Positions 1 through 7,402 of a DNA stretch of 11,581 bases are shown here, piece after piece. The DNA is from Gammaproteobacteria bacterium. Its GTDB lineage: Bacteria; Pseudomonadota; Gammaproteobacteria; S144-34. Where the stretch lies: positions 1-11,581 of the forward strand of contig WGBS01000297.1 of assembly GCA_015494165.1 (NCBI GenBank), in the 5' to 3' direction. Within the stretch, counting starts at the first letter, position 1; the number at the start of each line of letters is the position of its first letter. The notes under the pieces were generated by a model, which searched no databases, was not told the origin of the DNA, and saw only the letters and a program-made list of their open reading frames with translations. Position numbers and translations under genes: made by a program.

Positions 1-168
1 TTTCGCGAGCGCTTCTACGAGAGCGTGGAGGTGCTGCAGAAGGACCTGGATGCGTGGCTTGCCTTCTACAACCGGGAGCGGCCGCATCTGGGGTATCGGA
101 ACCAGGGGCGGACGCCGTACGAGACGGTGCTGCTGTTCGCCAACCAGGGTGCCCGGAAGGAAGGCTAA
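1..168 (+). mobile_element. IS481-type transposase, C-terminal 55 residues (5' part outside window)
   Basis: The frame is open from the first base of the window to a TAA at 166-168. The end of the DDE integrase fold is recognisable: a helix resembling LQKDLDAWLAFYN, followed by RERPHLGYRNQGRTPYET, the pattern that closes IS481-family (rve_3-type) transposases. The catalytic D, D and E residues would lie upstream of the window, so whether the element is intact cannot be judged. I could not identify a right terminal inverted repeat or target duplication in the 50 bases after the stop. The family call is from pattern memory; an IS3-type relative is the main alternative. It marks the left edge of a stretch of atypical genes. 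Confidence 0.8.
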
Positions 169-218
169 GAGTACACGCAAGGTCGAGAGGCAGGTGCACC
201 ACCATCGCCGGAAGTCGA

Positions 219-512
219 GTGAGTGAAAAGGCCGTTCTGCTCCTTTCGGGGGTACGGACGGCGCGGGCGGCGGTCCTCTATGCGCTCGTGTCCGCGGGCG
301 TTTGTGCTGGCGTGGCTGTGCTCGCGGTCGTGCACGCAACGGCTCGGGAAAGGCTGGGTGCGGTTATGTCGGCTGTGGCCTATTCGGTGGCCTTCCATGC
401 ACTGCTCTCTGCTGGAGGGCGGGCTGTGCGTTGGGACCCGGCGCGGCAGCCGGATCGGGGCGGCGCAACGCGGGCCGTGCGGGCTCGCGGCCGGCACCAG
501 GGCGCCCCGTAG
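219..512 (+). CDS. small unknown membrane protein, two predicted membrane segments (97 aa)
   Basis: I do not recognise this protein. I start it at GTG 219 because GGAAG lies at 210-214 just before it, and because the in-frame sequence further upstream overlaps the transposase end and is Arg/Gly/Pro-rich and unlike a protein. From this start two hydrophobic stretches are visible, about residues 17-40 and 47-66, followed by a basic, Arg-rich tail of about 30 residues. About 15 of the first 50 codons end in A or T, against 0 of the first 50 in petB, so its codon use differs strongly from the core genes. It lies 50 bases after the transposase stop and 102 bases before another small membrane gene. 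It may be recently acquired cargo or a decayed gene. Confidence 0.45.
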   Translation: MSEKAVLLLSGVRTARAAVLYALVSAGVCAGVAVLAVVHATARERLGAVMSAVAYSVAFHALLSAGGRAVRWDPARQPDRGGATRAVRARGRHQGAP

Positions 513-614
513 CATGTGCCTGGCGAGGGCGGTCGGGGTGGGCCGGCGGGTGCGCGTGGCGGCGGGCTCGGCGTGAACGCGCGGCCGGCTGGCTGCGGGG
601 AGGAATATTCGGCC

Positions 615-938
615 ATGGAGCCGCTTGCGAAGGTCTATTTCGGGGCGTGGGGGCTCGCGGTGGCCTGCGGGCTGCTGGCCAGGTGGAGGATGAAGCGCAG
701 GTGCCGCGGGTTTTACGACAGCGTCTTCCGGTCCGACCTCAGCATGTTCTCGCCGGCGTACTCGTGGCACGTCAGCCGGAAGACCTTTCTGTTCTGGCGG
801 ACCTTCCGTCAGTGCCCGGACCGGCTCTACATGGTGCTCGCGACGCTTGCGTGGCTGGCCGGGATGATCGTCGTTGGTATGCTCGCGTTGCTCTTCGTGC
901 TTCCGGTCGTCATGGTTCTCGGGGGCGGAATGCGGTGA
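615..938 (+). CDS. small unknown membrane protein (107 aa)
   Basis: I do not recognise this protein. ATG 615 is chosen because a strong Shine-Dalgarno, GGGGAGGAA at 597-605, precedes it; the frame is open back to 516 but that extension is low-complexity Gly/Arg. One hydrophobic segment lies at about residues 7-23. A basic and aromatic middle region follows (RMKRRCRGFYDSVFRSD, then SWHVSRKTFLFWRTFRQC). A long, very hydrophobic stretch spans about 71-102, enough for one long or two short membrane helices. The N-terminal segment followed by positive charges suggests the middle loop is cytoplasmic (inference). About 11 of 107 codons end in A or T and AGG is used several times, unlike the core genes. 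It converges on degS with a 64-base gap holding no clear terminator. Confidence 0.6.
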   Translation: MEPLAKVYFGAWGLAVACGLLARWRMKRRCRGFYDSVFRSDLSMFSPAYSWHVSRKTFLFWRTFRQCPDRLYMVLATLAWLAGMIVVGMLALLFVLPVVMVLGGGMR

Positions 939-1002
939 AAAGAGCGGCTGCCGTTGTGTCGGGAGGCGGCCCGTCCGGCGGCGTGCGGAGCGCGGATCGG
1001 GG

Positions 1003-2127
<1,125 letters not shown>

Positions 2128-2158
2128 GGGGGCGATACCCTAACACGTCCGCGCCGAC

Positions 2159-2162
2159 GGAG
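2159..2162 (+). promoter_or_regulatory. ribosome binding site GGAG that decides the Nif3 start
   Basis: GGAG lies 8 bases before ATG 2171 but only 2 bases before an alternative in-frame GTG at 2165. The spacing favours ATG 2171. Confidence 0.5.
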
Positions 2163-2170
2163 CCGTGCCC

Positions 2171-2932
2171 ATGGTCGCCCTCGACGAGCTCGTGCGCTAC
2201 TGCGACGGTCTGCTGGAGGCGGGCCGCTTCCGCGACTACAGCCCCAATGGCCTGCAGGTCGAGGGGCGGGCGGAGGTGCGCCGCCTGGTGACGGGCGTGA
2301 GCGCGAGCCTCGCGCTGCTCGAGGAGGCCGCCGCGCGCGGCGCCGACGCGGTGCTGGTGCACCACGGCTGGTTCTGGCGCGGCGAGGATCCGCGCGTGGT
2401 CGGGATGCGCCGCCGGCGCCTCGCCCGCGTGCTGGAGGCGGGGATGAGCCTGATCGCCTACCATCTGCCGCTCGACGCCCACCCGGAGCTCGGCAACAAC
2501 GCCCAGCTCGCCCGCCGCCTGGGCTTCGTCGTCGAGGGGCGCTTCGGTCGGGGGGCGGAGGAGCCGCCCATCGGCATGCACGGACGGGTCGAGGAGCCGC
2601 TTGCGGCCGAGGCGCTGGCGCGGCGCATCGCCGAGCGTCTCGGGCGCGAGCCGCTGCACGTGGCGGGCGGGCCGCCAGAGGTGCGCACGATCGCCTGGTG
2701 CAGCGGCGCGGCGCAGGGCTGGATCGAGGCGGCGGCCGACCTGGGGGTGGACGCCTACCTGACCGGCGAGGTCTCGGAGCCGACCGTGCACGTGGCGCGC
2801 GAGCGCGGGCTGCACTTCTTCGCCGCCGGCCACCACGCCACCGAGCGCGACGGCGTGCGCGCGCTCGGCGAGCACCTCGCGGCGCGCTTCGGGCTGGAGC
2901 ACGAGTTCGTCGACGTGCCCAACCCCGCCTGA
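2171..2932 (+). CDS. Nif3-family dinuclear metal-binding protein (YbgI-like)
   Basis: The 253-aa protein matches the short, single-domain Nif3/YbgI form (E. coli YbgI is about 247 aa). Metal-site residues are visible at positions close to those I recall for YbgI: H64-H65 in VHHGWFW, D102 in HLPLDAHPELGNN, and H221 with E225 in GHHATERDG. Other family marks are SPNGLQVEG near 25-32 and LTGEVSE near 197-203. The family carries a two-metal centre in a hexameric ring and is often labelled 'GTP cyclohydrolase 1 type 2 homolog'; its physiological reaction is not firmly established, so I assign none. It sits between degS (divergent) and petA (205 bases downstream, same strand), a neighbourhood shared by many gammaproteobacteria from memory. 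Codon use is typical of the core genes. Confidence 0.9.
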   Translation: MVALDELVRYCDGLLEAGRFRDYSPNGLQVEGRAEVRRLVTGVSASLALLEEAAARGADAVLVHHGWFWRGEDPRVVGMRRRRLARVLEAGMSLIAYHLPLDAHPELGNNAQLARRLGFVVEGRFGRGAEEPPIGMHGRVEEPLAAEALARRIAERLGREPLHVAGGPPEVRTIAWCSGAAQGWIEAAADLGVDAYLTGEVSEPTVHVARERGLHFFAAGHHATERDGVRALGEHLAARFGLEHEFVDVPNPA

Positions 2933-2940
2933 GCGGGAGC

Positions 2941-2970
2941 CAAGCGCTTGATTTGCCTCAAGGCTGCTTG
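2941..2970. promoter_or_regulatory. two CAAG-N-CTTG inverted repeats upstream of petA (possible operator or hairpin)
   Basis: CAAGCGCTTG at 2941-2950 is a perfect 10-base palindrome. CAAGGCTGCTTG at 2959-2970 repeats the CAAG...CTTG arms around a different core; the two centres are 19 bases apart. The same bases can instead fold into one imperfect hairpin (AAGC-CTTGA paired with TCAAG-GCTT, loop TTTGCC). It could be a paired operator for the pet operon or the 3' end of the Nif3 transcript; no T-run follows, so a classical terminator is less likely. Confidence 0.35.
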
Positions 2971-3014
2971 ACCGGCGGGCGGCGAATATAGCACCCTATC
3001 GCGCCGGCGAGGCC

Positions 3015-3043
3015 CTAAAAACTTAAGAATATTCCGGTATAAT
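3015..3043 (+). promoter_or_regulatory. predicted petABC promoter (perfect TATAAT -10 box)
   Basis: TATAAT at 3038-3043 is a perfect sigma-70 -10 box inside an AT-rich islet (3015-3043) in otherwise GC-rich DNA. No good -35 hexamer sits 16-18 bases upstream (CTAAAA at 3015-3020). The islet holds the short palindromes CTTAAG (3022-3027) and GAATATTC (3027-3034), which could bind a regulator. The GC-rich stretch just after the box (CGCGCCG) resembles the discriminator of growth-rate or ppGpp-controlled promoters (inference). The start site would be near 3050, leaving a leader of about 90 bases. Confidence 0.6.
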
Positions 3044-3054
3044 CGCGCCGTTTC

Positions 3055-3078
3055 GCCGCCGGGCGGGGGGCCGGCGGC
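3055..3078 (+). promoter_or_regulatory. GC-rich hairpin in the petA leader
   Basis: GCCGCCGG (3055-3062) pairs perfectly with CCGGCGGC (3071-3078) around an 8-base G-rich loop. It begins a few bases after the predicted transcription start and ends 59 bases before petA. No T-run follows, so it is more likely an mRNA-stabilising 5' structure or attenuator-like element than a terminator. Confidence 0.45.
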
Positions 3079-3137
3079 ACACCCGAAGCGCGCACCTTTA
3101 ACTTTCCGTTCCCCCCGTGCGTGGAGGGCAGCAGCGA

Positions 3138-3734
3138 ATGGCGACAGACGGTGTAGACCTCCGCAGACGCCGCTTCCTGACCCTCACGGCGACGGTCGTG
3201 GGCGGCGCCGGAGCGGTGGCGGCGGTGGTCCCCTTCGTGCGCTCCATGAGCCCCAGCGCCAGGGCGCAGGCGGCGGGCGCCCCGGTCGAGGCCGACATCA
3301 GCAAGCTGGAGCCGGGGCAGATGATCCGTGTCGAGTGGCGCGGCAAGCCCGTATGGGTGGTGCACCGCACCAAGGAGATGCTCGAGCGCCTGCCCAAGAT
3401 CCACGACATGCTGCGCGATCCGGAATCGAAGGAGCCGCAGCAGCCGCCCTACTGCCGCAACGAGTACCGCTCCATCAAGCCCAAGTACCTGGTGCTCATC
3501 GGCATCTGCACGCATCTGGGCTGCTCGCCCACCTACCGGCCGGACGTGGCGCCCGCCGACCTCGGGCCCGAGTGGCCGGGCGGCTTCTTCTGCCCCTGCC
3601 ACGGCTCGCGCTTCGATCTCGCGGGGCGCGTCTTTAAGGGTGTGCCGGCACCGCTCAACCTGGTGGTGCCCTCCTACCGCTACCTCAGCGACACCCGCAT
3701 CCTGATCGGCGAAGACCCTGAAGGAGCCGCCTGA
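3138..3734 (+). CDS. petA: ubiquinol-cytochrome c reductase, Rieske iron-sulfur subunit
   Basis: The [2Fe-2S] subunit of cytochrome bc1, which takes the first electron from quinol at the Qo site and passes it to cytochrome c1. The protein has 198 aa. An N-terminal Tat-type signal-anchor is visible (RRRRFLTLT at 9-17, hydrophobic 18-36), as expected for a cofactor-loaded subunit exported folded. The Rieske cluster motifs are complete: C124-T-H126-L-G-C129 and C152-P-C154-H155-G-S157. ATG 3138 is preferred because GGAGGG (3123-3128) lies 9 bases upstream; an in-frame GTG at 3117 would add seven residues and bury that site. The stop overlaps the petB start (TGATG at 3732-3736), so the two are translationally coupled. 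It is the first gene of the operon behind the predicted promoter at 3038. Confidence 0.97.
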   Translation: MATDGVDLRRRRFLTLTATVVGGAGAVAAVVPFVRSMSPSARAQAAGAPVEADISKLEPGQMIRVEWRGKPVWVVHRTKEMLERLPKIHDMLRDPESKEPQQPPYCRNEYRSIKPKYLVLIGICTHLGCSPTYRPDVAPADLGPEWPGGFFCPCHGSRFDLAGRVFKGVPAPLNLVVPSYRYLSDTRILIGEDPEGAA

Positions 3735-4957
3735 TGAGCGCGATGAAGAGCCTCCTCGACTGGATCGACGCGCGCTTCCCGCTCACCAAGCTCTGGAACG
3801 AGCACCTCGCGCAGTACTACGCGCCGAAGAACCTCAACTTCTGGTACTTCTTCGGCTCGCTCGCCCTGCTGGTGCTGGTGATCCAGTTCGTGTCGGGGAT
3901 CTTCCTCGCCATGAACTACAAGCCGGACGCCGGCCTCGCCTTCGGATCCGTCGAGTACATCATGCGCGACGTGAACTGGGGCTGGCTCATCCGCTACATG
4001 CACTCCACCGGCGCCTCGGCCTTCTTCATCGTCGTCTACCTGCACATGTTCCGCGGCCTGCTCTACGGCTCCTACCGCGGCCCGCGCGAGCTGCTGTGGA
4101 TCATCGGCATGCTGATCTACGTCGCCCTCATGGCCGAGGCCTTCATGGGCTACCTGCTCCCGTGGGGCCAGATGTCCTACTGGGGCGCGCAGGTCATCAT
4201 CTCGCTGTTCGGCGCCATCCCCTATTTCGGCGAGGATCTGGCGCTGTGGATCCGGGGCGACTACGTCGTCTCGGACGCCACGCTCAACCGCTTCTTCGCC
4301 TTCCACGTGATCGCCGTGCCGCTGGTGCTGCTGGCGCTGGTGCTGGTCCACATCATGGCCCTGCACGAGGTGGGCTCCAACAACCCCGACGGCATCGAGA
4401 TCAAGAAGAAGAAGGACGAGCGCGGCATCCCACTCGACGGCATCCCCTTCCACCCCTACTACACGGTCAAGGACCTGGTGGGCGTCGCCGTCTTCCTGAT
4501 CCTGTTCGCGACCGTCATCTTCTACCTGCCGGAGATGGGCGGCTACTTCCTGGAGCACGACAACTTCGTGCCCGCGGACCCGCTCAAGACGCCGGAGCAC
4601 ATCAAGCCGCTGTGGTACTTCACGCCCTTCTACGCCATCCTGCGCGCGGTGCCCAACAAGTTTCTCGGCGTGGTGGCGATGGGCGCGGCGATCTTCCTGC
4701 TCTTCCTGCTGCCGTGGCTCGACCGCAGCCCGGTGAAGTCGATCCGCTACAAGGGCATCCTTTCGCGCATCGCGCTGGCGGTGTTCGTGGTGAGCTTCGT
4801 CGCACTCGCCTGGCTCGGCACGCAGCCGGCGACGCCCACGCTCACCATGTTCGCGCGCCTGTTCGCGGCGCTCTACTTCGCCTTCTTCCTGCTGATGCCG
4901 ATCTACACGCGGATCGAGCGCACGAAGCCGGTTCCGGAAAGGGTGACGTTCAAATGA
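3734..4957 (+). CDS. petB: ubiquinol-cytochrome c reductase, cytochrome b subunit
   Basis: The membrane core of cytochrome bc1, carrying hemes bL and bH and both quinone sites. Length is 407 aa, with N- and C-terminal cytochrome b domains in one chain. Heme ligands are H90/H104 (RYMHSTG, VYLHMFRG) and H191/H206 (FAFHVIAV, LVHIMALHEVG). The second pair has 14 residues between the histidines, one more than in mitochondrial cytochrome b. The Qo-site tetrapeptide at 292-295 is PLWY rather than PEWY, so the usual glutamate is a leucine. A Lys-rich loop (IEIKKKKDERGIP) follows the fourth helix. Shine-Dalgarno AAGGAG (3721-3726) lies inside petA. The 3' end overlaps petC (ATGA at 4954-4957). Codons are extremely GC-ending. 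The call is certain; the motif variants may be normal for beta/gammaproteobacteria. Confidence 0.97.
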   Translation: MSAMKSLLDWIDARFPLTKLWNEHLAQYYAPKNLNFWYFFGSLALLVLVIQFVSGIFLAMNYKPDAGLAFGSVEYIMRDVNWGWLIRYMHSTGASAFFIVVYLHMFRGLLYGSYRGPRELLWIIGMLIYVALMAEAFMGYLLPWGQMSYWGAQVIISLFGAIPYFGEDLALWIRGDYVVSDATLNRFFAFHVIAVPLVLLALVLVHIMALHEVGSNNPDGIEIKKKKDERGIPLDGIPFHPYYTVKDLVGVAVFLILFATVIFYLPEMGGYFLEHDNFVPADPLKTPEHIKPLWYFTPFYAILRAVPNKFLGVVAMGAAIFLLFLLPWLDRSPVKSIRYKGILSRIALAVFVVSFVALAWLGTQPATPTLTMFARLFAALYFAFFLLMPIYTRIERTKPVPERVTFK

Positions 4958-5694
4958 GAAGCATCGTCCTGACCGCGGTCCTGCTCGTGGTGGCCTCGGC
5001 GGCGCAGGCCTCCGGCGGCGAGGCGCACCTCGACAAGGCGCACATCGACCTCTCCAACCGCCAGTCGCTCTGGCACGGCGCCAAGCTCTTCGTCAACTAC
5101 TGCATGGGCTGCCACGGCGCCCGGTACATGCGCTACAACCGCGTCGGGCGCGACCTCGGCCTGAGCGAGGACGACCTCAAGCGCTACCTCATCTTCGGCG
5201 ACAAGAAGGTGGGCGACACCATGACCACGGCCATGCTGGCGGAGGACGCCGCCAAGTGGTTCGGCACGGCACCGCCCGACCTGTCGCTGGTGGCGCGCTC
5301 GCGCGGGCCCGACTGGCTCTACACCTACCTGCGCAGCTTCTACCTGGATCCCAGCCGTCCCTTCGGCGTCAACAACGCCGTCTTCAAGGACGTGGCCATG
5401 CCGCACGTCCTGTGGGAGCTGCAGGGCTGGCAGAAGGCGGTCTTCCGCACCGAGCGCGACGCCGAGGGCCACGAGCACAAGGTGCTCGAGCGCCTCGAGC
5501 TGGCCGAGCCCGGCACCCTCAGCCCGGCCGAGTACGACAAGGCCGTGCGCGATCTCGTCGCCTTCCTCGCCTACGTCGGCGAGCCGGCGCAGCTCGAGCG
5601 CAAGCGCCTCGGCCCCTGGGTGCTCGCCTACCTGGTGCTGCTCTTCGTCGTCTTCTACCTCCTCAAGAAGGAATACTGGCGCGACGTGCACTGA
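4954..5694 (+). CDS. petC: ubiquinol-cytochrome c reductase, cytochrome c1 subunit
   Basis: The heme c subunit of cytochrome bc1, accepting electrons from the Rieske centre and reducing a soluble cytochrome c. The 246-aa protein begins with a cleavable Sec signal (MRSIVLTAVLLVVASAAQA, probable cut after residue 19). The covalent heme site is C50-M-G-C53-H54, and M149 in DVAMPHVLWEL is the expected sixth ligand. A C-terminal membrane anchor spans about 220-237 and ends in the basic KKEYWRD tail on the cytoplasmic side. ATG 4954 overlaps the petB stop by four bases, so the start is well supported, and petA-petB-petC form one coupled unit. The gene is followed within 20 bases by sspA with no terminator between. 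Confidence 0.97.
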   Translation: MRSIVLTAVLLVVASAAQASGGEAHLDKAHIDLSNRQSLWHGAKLFVNYCMGCHGARYMRYNRVGRDLGLSEDDLKRYLIFGDKKVGDTMTTAMLAEDAAKWFGTAPPDLSLVARSRGPDWLYTYLRSFYLDPSRPFGVNNAVFKDVAMPHVLWELQGWQKAVFRTERDAEGHEHKVLERLELAEPGTLSPAEYDKAVRDLVAFLAYVGEPAQLERKRLGPWVLAYLVLLFVVFYLLKKEYWRDVH

Positions 5695-5710
5695 CGGGCC
5701 GCGAGTGGCG

Positions 5711-6355
5711 ATGATGCTCTATTCGGACCCGCGCAGCGCCGACAGCCACCGCGTGCGCATGGTGGTGGCGGAGAAGGGCATCTCGATCGAGGTCCGCGAC
5801 GTGGACCCGCGTGCGCTGCCCGAGGACGTGCACGCCATCAGCCCCTACGGCACGGTGCCGGTCCTCGTCGACCGCGACCTCGTGCTCTACGAGGCGCGCG
5901 TCATCATGGACTATCTCGACGAGCGCTTCCCGCATCCGCCGTTGATGCCGGTCGATCCGGTTTCGCGCGCCCGCGCGCGCCTCGCGCTCTACCGCATCGA
6001 GCGCGACTGGTACGGGCTGCTGCCCGCGCTCGAGGGGCGCAACGAGAAGCAGGCGGCGAAGGCACGCAAGGAGCTCGCCGAGAGCCTGGTGGCGGGGGCG
6101 GAGATCTTCGCCGCCAAGCCCTTCTTCCTGAGCGACGAGTTCTCGCTGCTGGACTGCTGCGTCGCGCCCATCCTCTGGCGGCTGCCGGCCTGGGGCGTGG
6201 AGCTGCCGGCGACGGCGCGCCCGGTGCTCGACTACGCCCGGCGCATCTTCGCGCGCGAGTCCTTCCGCGCCAGCCTCACCGAGGCCGAGCGCGAGCTCAA
6301 CCCCGACGGGCTCCTCCCGCCGCGCACGGGCGCGGCCGGCCGCGGCGCACGCTGA
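5711..6355 (+). CDS. sspA: stringent starvation protein A (GST-fold RNA polymerase-associated regulator)
   Basis: A 214-aa glutathione-S-transferase-fold protein. An N-terminal thioredoxin-like half (about 1-75; SPYGTVPVLVDRDLVLYEARVIMDYLDERF) is followed by an all-helical C-terminal half. The conserved SspA signature FPHPPLMPVDPV lies at 73-84, holding the PHP surface patch known in E. coli SspA to be needed for its RNA polymerase-linked role. Family members bind RNA polymerase and help acid and stationary-phase survival and late phage transcription; they lack GST activity. The start is uncertain: GTG 5705, ATG 5711 and ATG 5714 are all in frame, and weak GCGAG at 5701-5705 best serves 5711 or 5714. 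It follows petC closely, so it is probably co-transcribed with petABC. Confidence 0.9.
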   Translation: MMLYSDPRSADSHRVRMVVAEKGISIEVRDVDPRALPEDVHAISPYGTVPVLVDRDLVLYEARVIMDYLDERFPHPPLMPVDPVSRARARLALYRIERDWYGLLPALEGRNEKQAAKARKELAESLVAGAEIFAAKPFFLSDEFSLLDCCVAPILWRLPAWGVELPATARPVLDYARRIFARESFRASLTEAERELNPDGLLPPRTGAAGRGAR

Positions 6356-6396
6356 GGCGCTGGCCCCGGCGGCCGCGCCCACCTATCCTTTCCCCC

Positions 6397-6804
6397 ATGG
6401 CCGCAGGCATGACCTCGAGCCGGCCCTATCTCATCCGCGCGCTCTACGAGTGGATCGTGGACAACGGCCTCACGCCGCACCTGCTGGTCGACGCCACGCG
6501 GCCCGGCGTGGAGGTGCCGCAGGCCTACGTCGAGGACGGCCGCATCGTGCTCAACATCGGCCCCGTCGCCGTGCACGGGCTCGCGCTCGGCAACGAGCGC
6601 ATCGAGTTCGACGCCCGCTTCCGGGGCGTCCCCCACCACGTGGTGGTGCCGCCCGCGGCGGTGCTCGCCATCTACGCGCGCGAGAACGGGCAGGGGATGC
6701 TCTTCGGCGAGGGCGAGGACGGCGGCCCGCCGCCCGGGCCGGAGCCCGAGCCGGAACCCCCCAAGCCGCGCGGCGGGCGGCCGAGCCTCAAGATCGTCAA
6801 GTGA
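6397..6804 (+). CDS. sspB: stringent starvation protein B (ClpXP adaptor)
   Basis: A 135-aa adaptor that, in the family, delivers ssrA-tagged and other substrates to ClpXP. The folded domain (about 8-104) begins with SSRPYLIRALYEWIVDNGLTP, split here as SSRPYLIRALYEW plus IVDNG, and contains the substrate-groove pattern VLNIGPVAV and the FDARFRGVPH segment. A Pro/Glu-rich flexible linker follows (about 105-124). The C-terminus, RGGRPSLKIVK, matches the ClpX-docking tail of known SspB proteins. ATG 6397 is the first start; ATG 6409 is an alternative that would remove four residues, and neither has a convincing Shine-Dalgarno. It lies 41 bases after sspA in the standard sspA-sspB order and 20 bases before the macro-domain gene. 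A TATCCT at 6384-6389 might be a weak internal -10 box. Confidence 0.92.
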   Translation: MAAGMTSSRPYLIRALYEWIVDNGLTPHLLVDATRPGVEVPQAYVEDGRIVLNIGPVAVHGLALGNERIEFDARFRGVPHHVVVPPAAVLAIYARENGQGMLFGEGEDGGPPPGPEPEPEPPKPRGGRPSLKIVK

Positions 6805-6824
6805 GCAGCGCAGGGGGAGAGGCG

Positions 6825-7334
6825 ATGATCGAGATCCTGGCCCCGTGCGACATCACGAAGCTCGAGGTGGACGCCATCGTCAACGCCGCCAACTCGACCC
6901 TGCTCGGCGGCGGCGGCGTGGACGGCGCCATACACCGTGCCGCGGGTCCCGAGCTGCGCGAGCACTGCCGCACGCTCGGCGGCTGCCCCACGGGGGAGGC
7001 GCGCATCACGCCCGGCTTCCGGCTGCCGGCGCGCTGGATCATCCACACCGTAGGGCCCGTCTGGCACGGCGGCACGCGCGGCGAGCCGCAGCTCCTCGAG
7101 TCCTGCTACCGGCGCAGCTTCGAGCTCGCGCTCGAGCACGGCGCGCGCAGCATCGCCTTCCCTGCCATCAGCACCGGTGCCTACCGCTATCCCAAGCGCG
7201 AGGCCGCGCGCATCGCGCTCGGCGTGATGCGCGAGTACGAGCCCCGCTTCGAGCGCATCGTCGCCTGCTGCTACAGCGAGGCCGACGGCGCGCTCTACCG
7301 CGAGGTCCTCGCCGAGCTCTCGAGTGGCCGTTGA
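6825..7334 (+). CDS. macro-domain protein, MacroD/YmdB-type ADP-ribose hydrolase
   Basis: A stand-alone macro domain of 169 aa, the usual length for the MacroD/YmdB group. Signature motifs are VDAIVNAANSTLLGGGGVDG at 15-34, containing N20, N23 and the candidate catalytic D33 (E. coli YmdB D35 region); GEARITPGFRLPA near 57-69; WIIHTVGPVW at 71-80; and the phosphate-loop segment FPAISTGAYRYP at 112-123. Family members remove the acetyl group from O-acetyl-ADP-ribose or mono-ADP-ribose from proteins; the exact substrate here is unknown. ATG 6825 has GGGGAG at 6814-6819 upstream; an in-frame GTG at 6801 would overlap the sspB stop and is less likely. It ends the plus-strand pet-ssp gene block. 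Codon use is core-like, suggesting long residence. Confidence 0.88.
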   Translation: MIEILAPCDITKLEVDAIVNAANSTLLGGGGVDGAIHRAAGPELREHCRTLGGCPTGEARITPGFRLPARWIIHTVGPVWHGGTRGEPQLLESCYRRSFELALEHGARSIAFPAISTGAYRYPKREAARIALGVMREYEPRFERIVACCYSEADGALYREVLAELSSGR

Positions 7335-7402
7335 GCCTGCGGTCGCGCCCGGCGCTGCGGCCACGGCCGCTCCACGGGCGTTGCGGTGCTACATGGTGGG
7401 GC

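Noticed and set aside
961..973. 13-base exact repeat GGGAGGCGGCCCG shared with 7488-7500, both next to accessory membrane genes
   Set aside because: About one 13-base match is expected by chance in a window this size, more at high GC, and similarity does not extend beyond it.
2968..2973. TTGACC as a -35 box for a promoter upstream of petA
   Set aside because: No acceptable -10 hexamer lies 16-18 bases downstream; TATAGC at 2987 is only 13 bases away. The TATAAT at 3038 is much better.
3055..3078. Hairpin as a rho-independent terminator of the Nif3 gene
   Set aside because: No T-run follows and it lies after the perfect -10 box, inside the predicted pet leader.
4096..4953. In-frame open sequence upstream of the petC ATG, as if petC had a long N-terminal extension
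   Set aside because: It lies inside petB in another frame, is low complexity, and petC has a proper signal peptide starting at 4954.
6801..6824. GTG 6801 as the macro-domain start
   Set aside because: It would overlap the sspB stop and add eight residues without family support; ATG 6825 has a Shine-Dalgarno.
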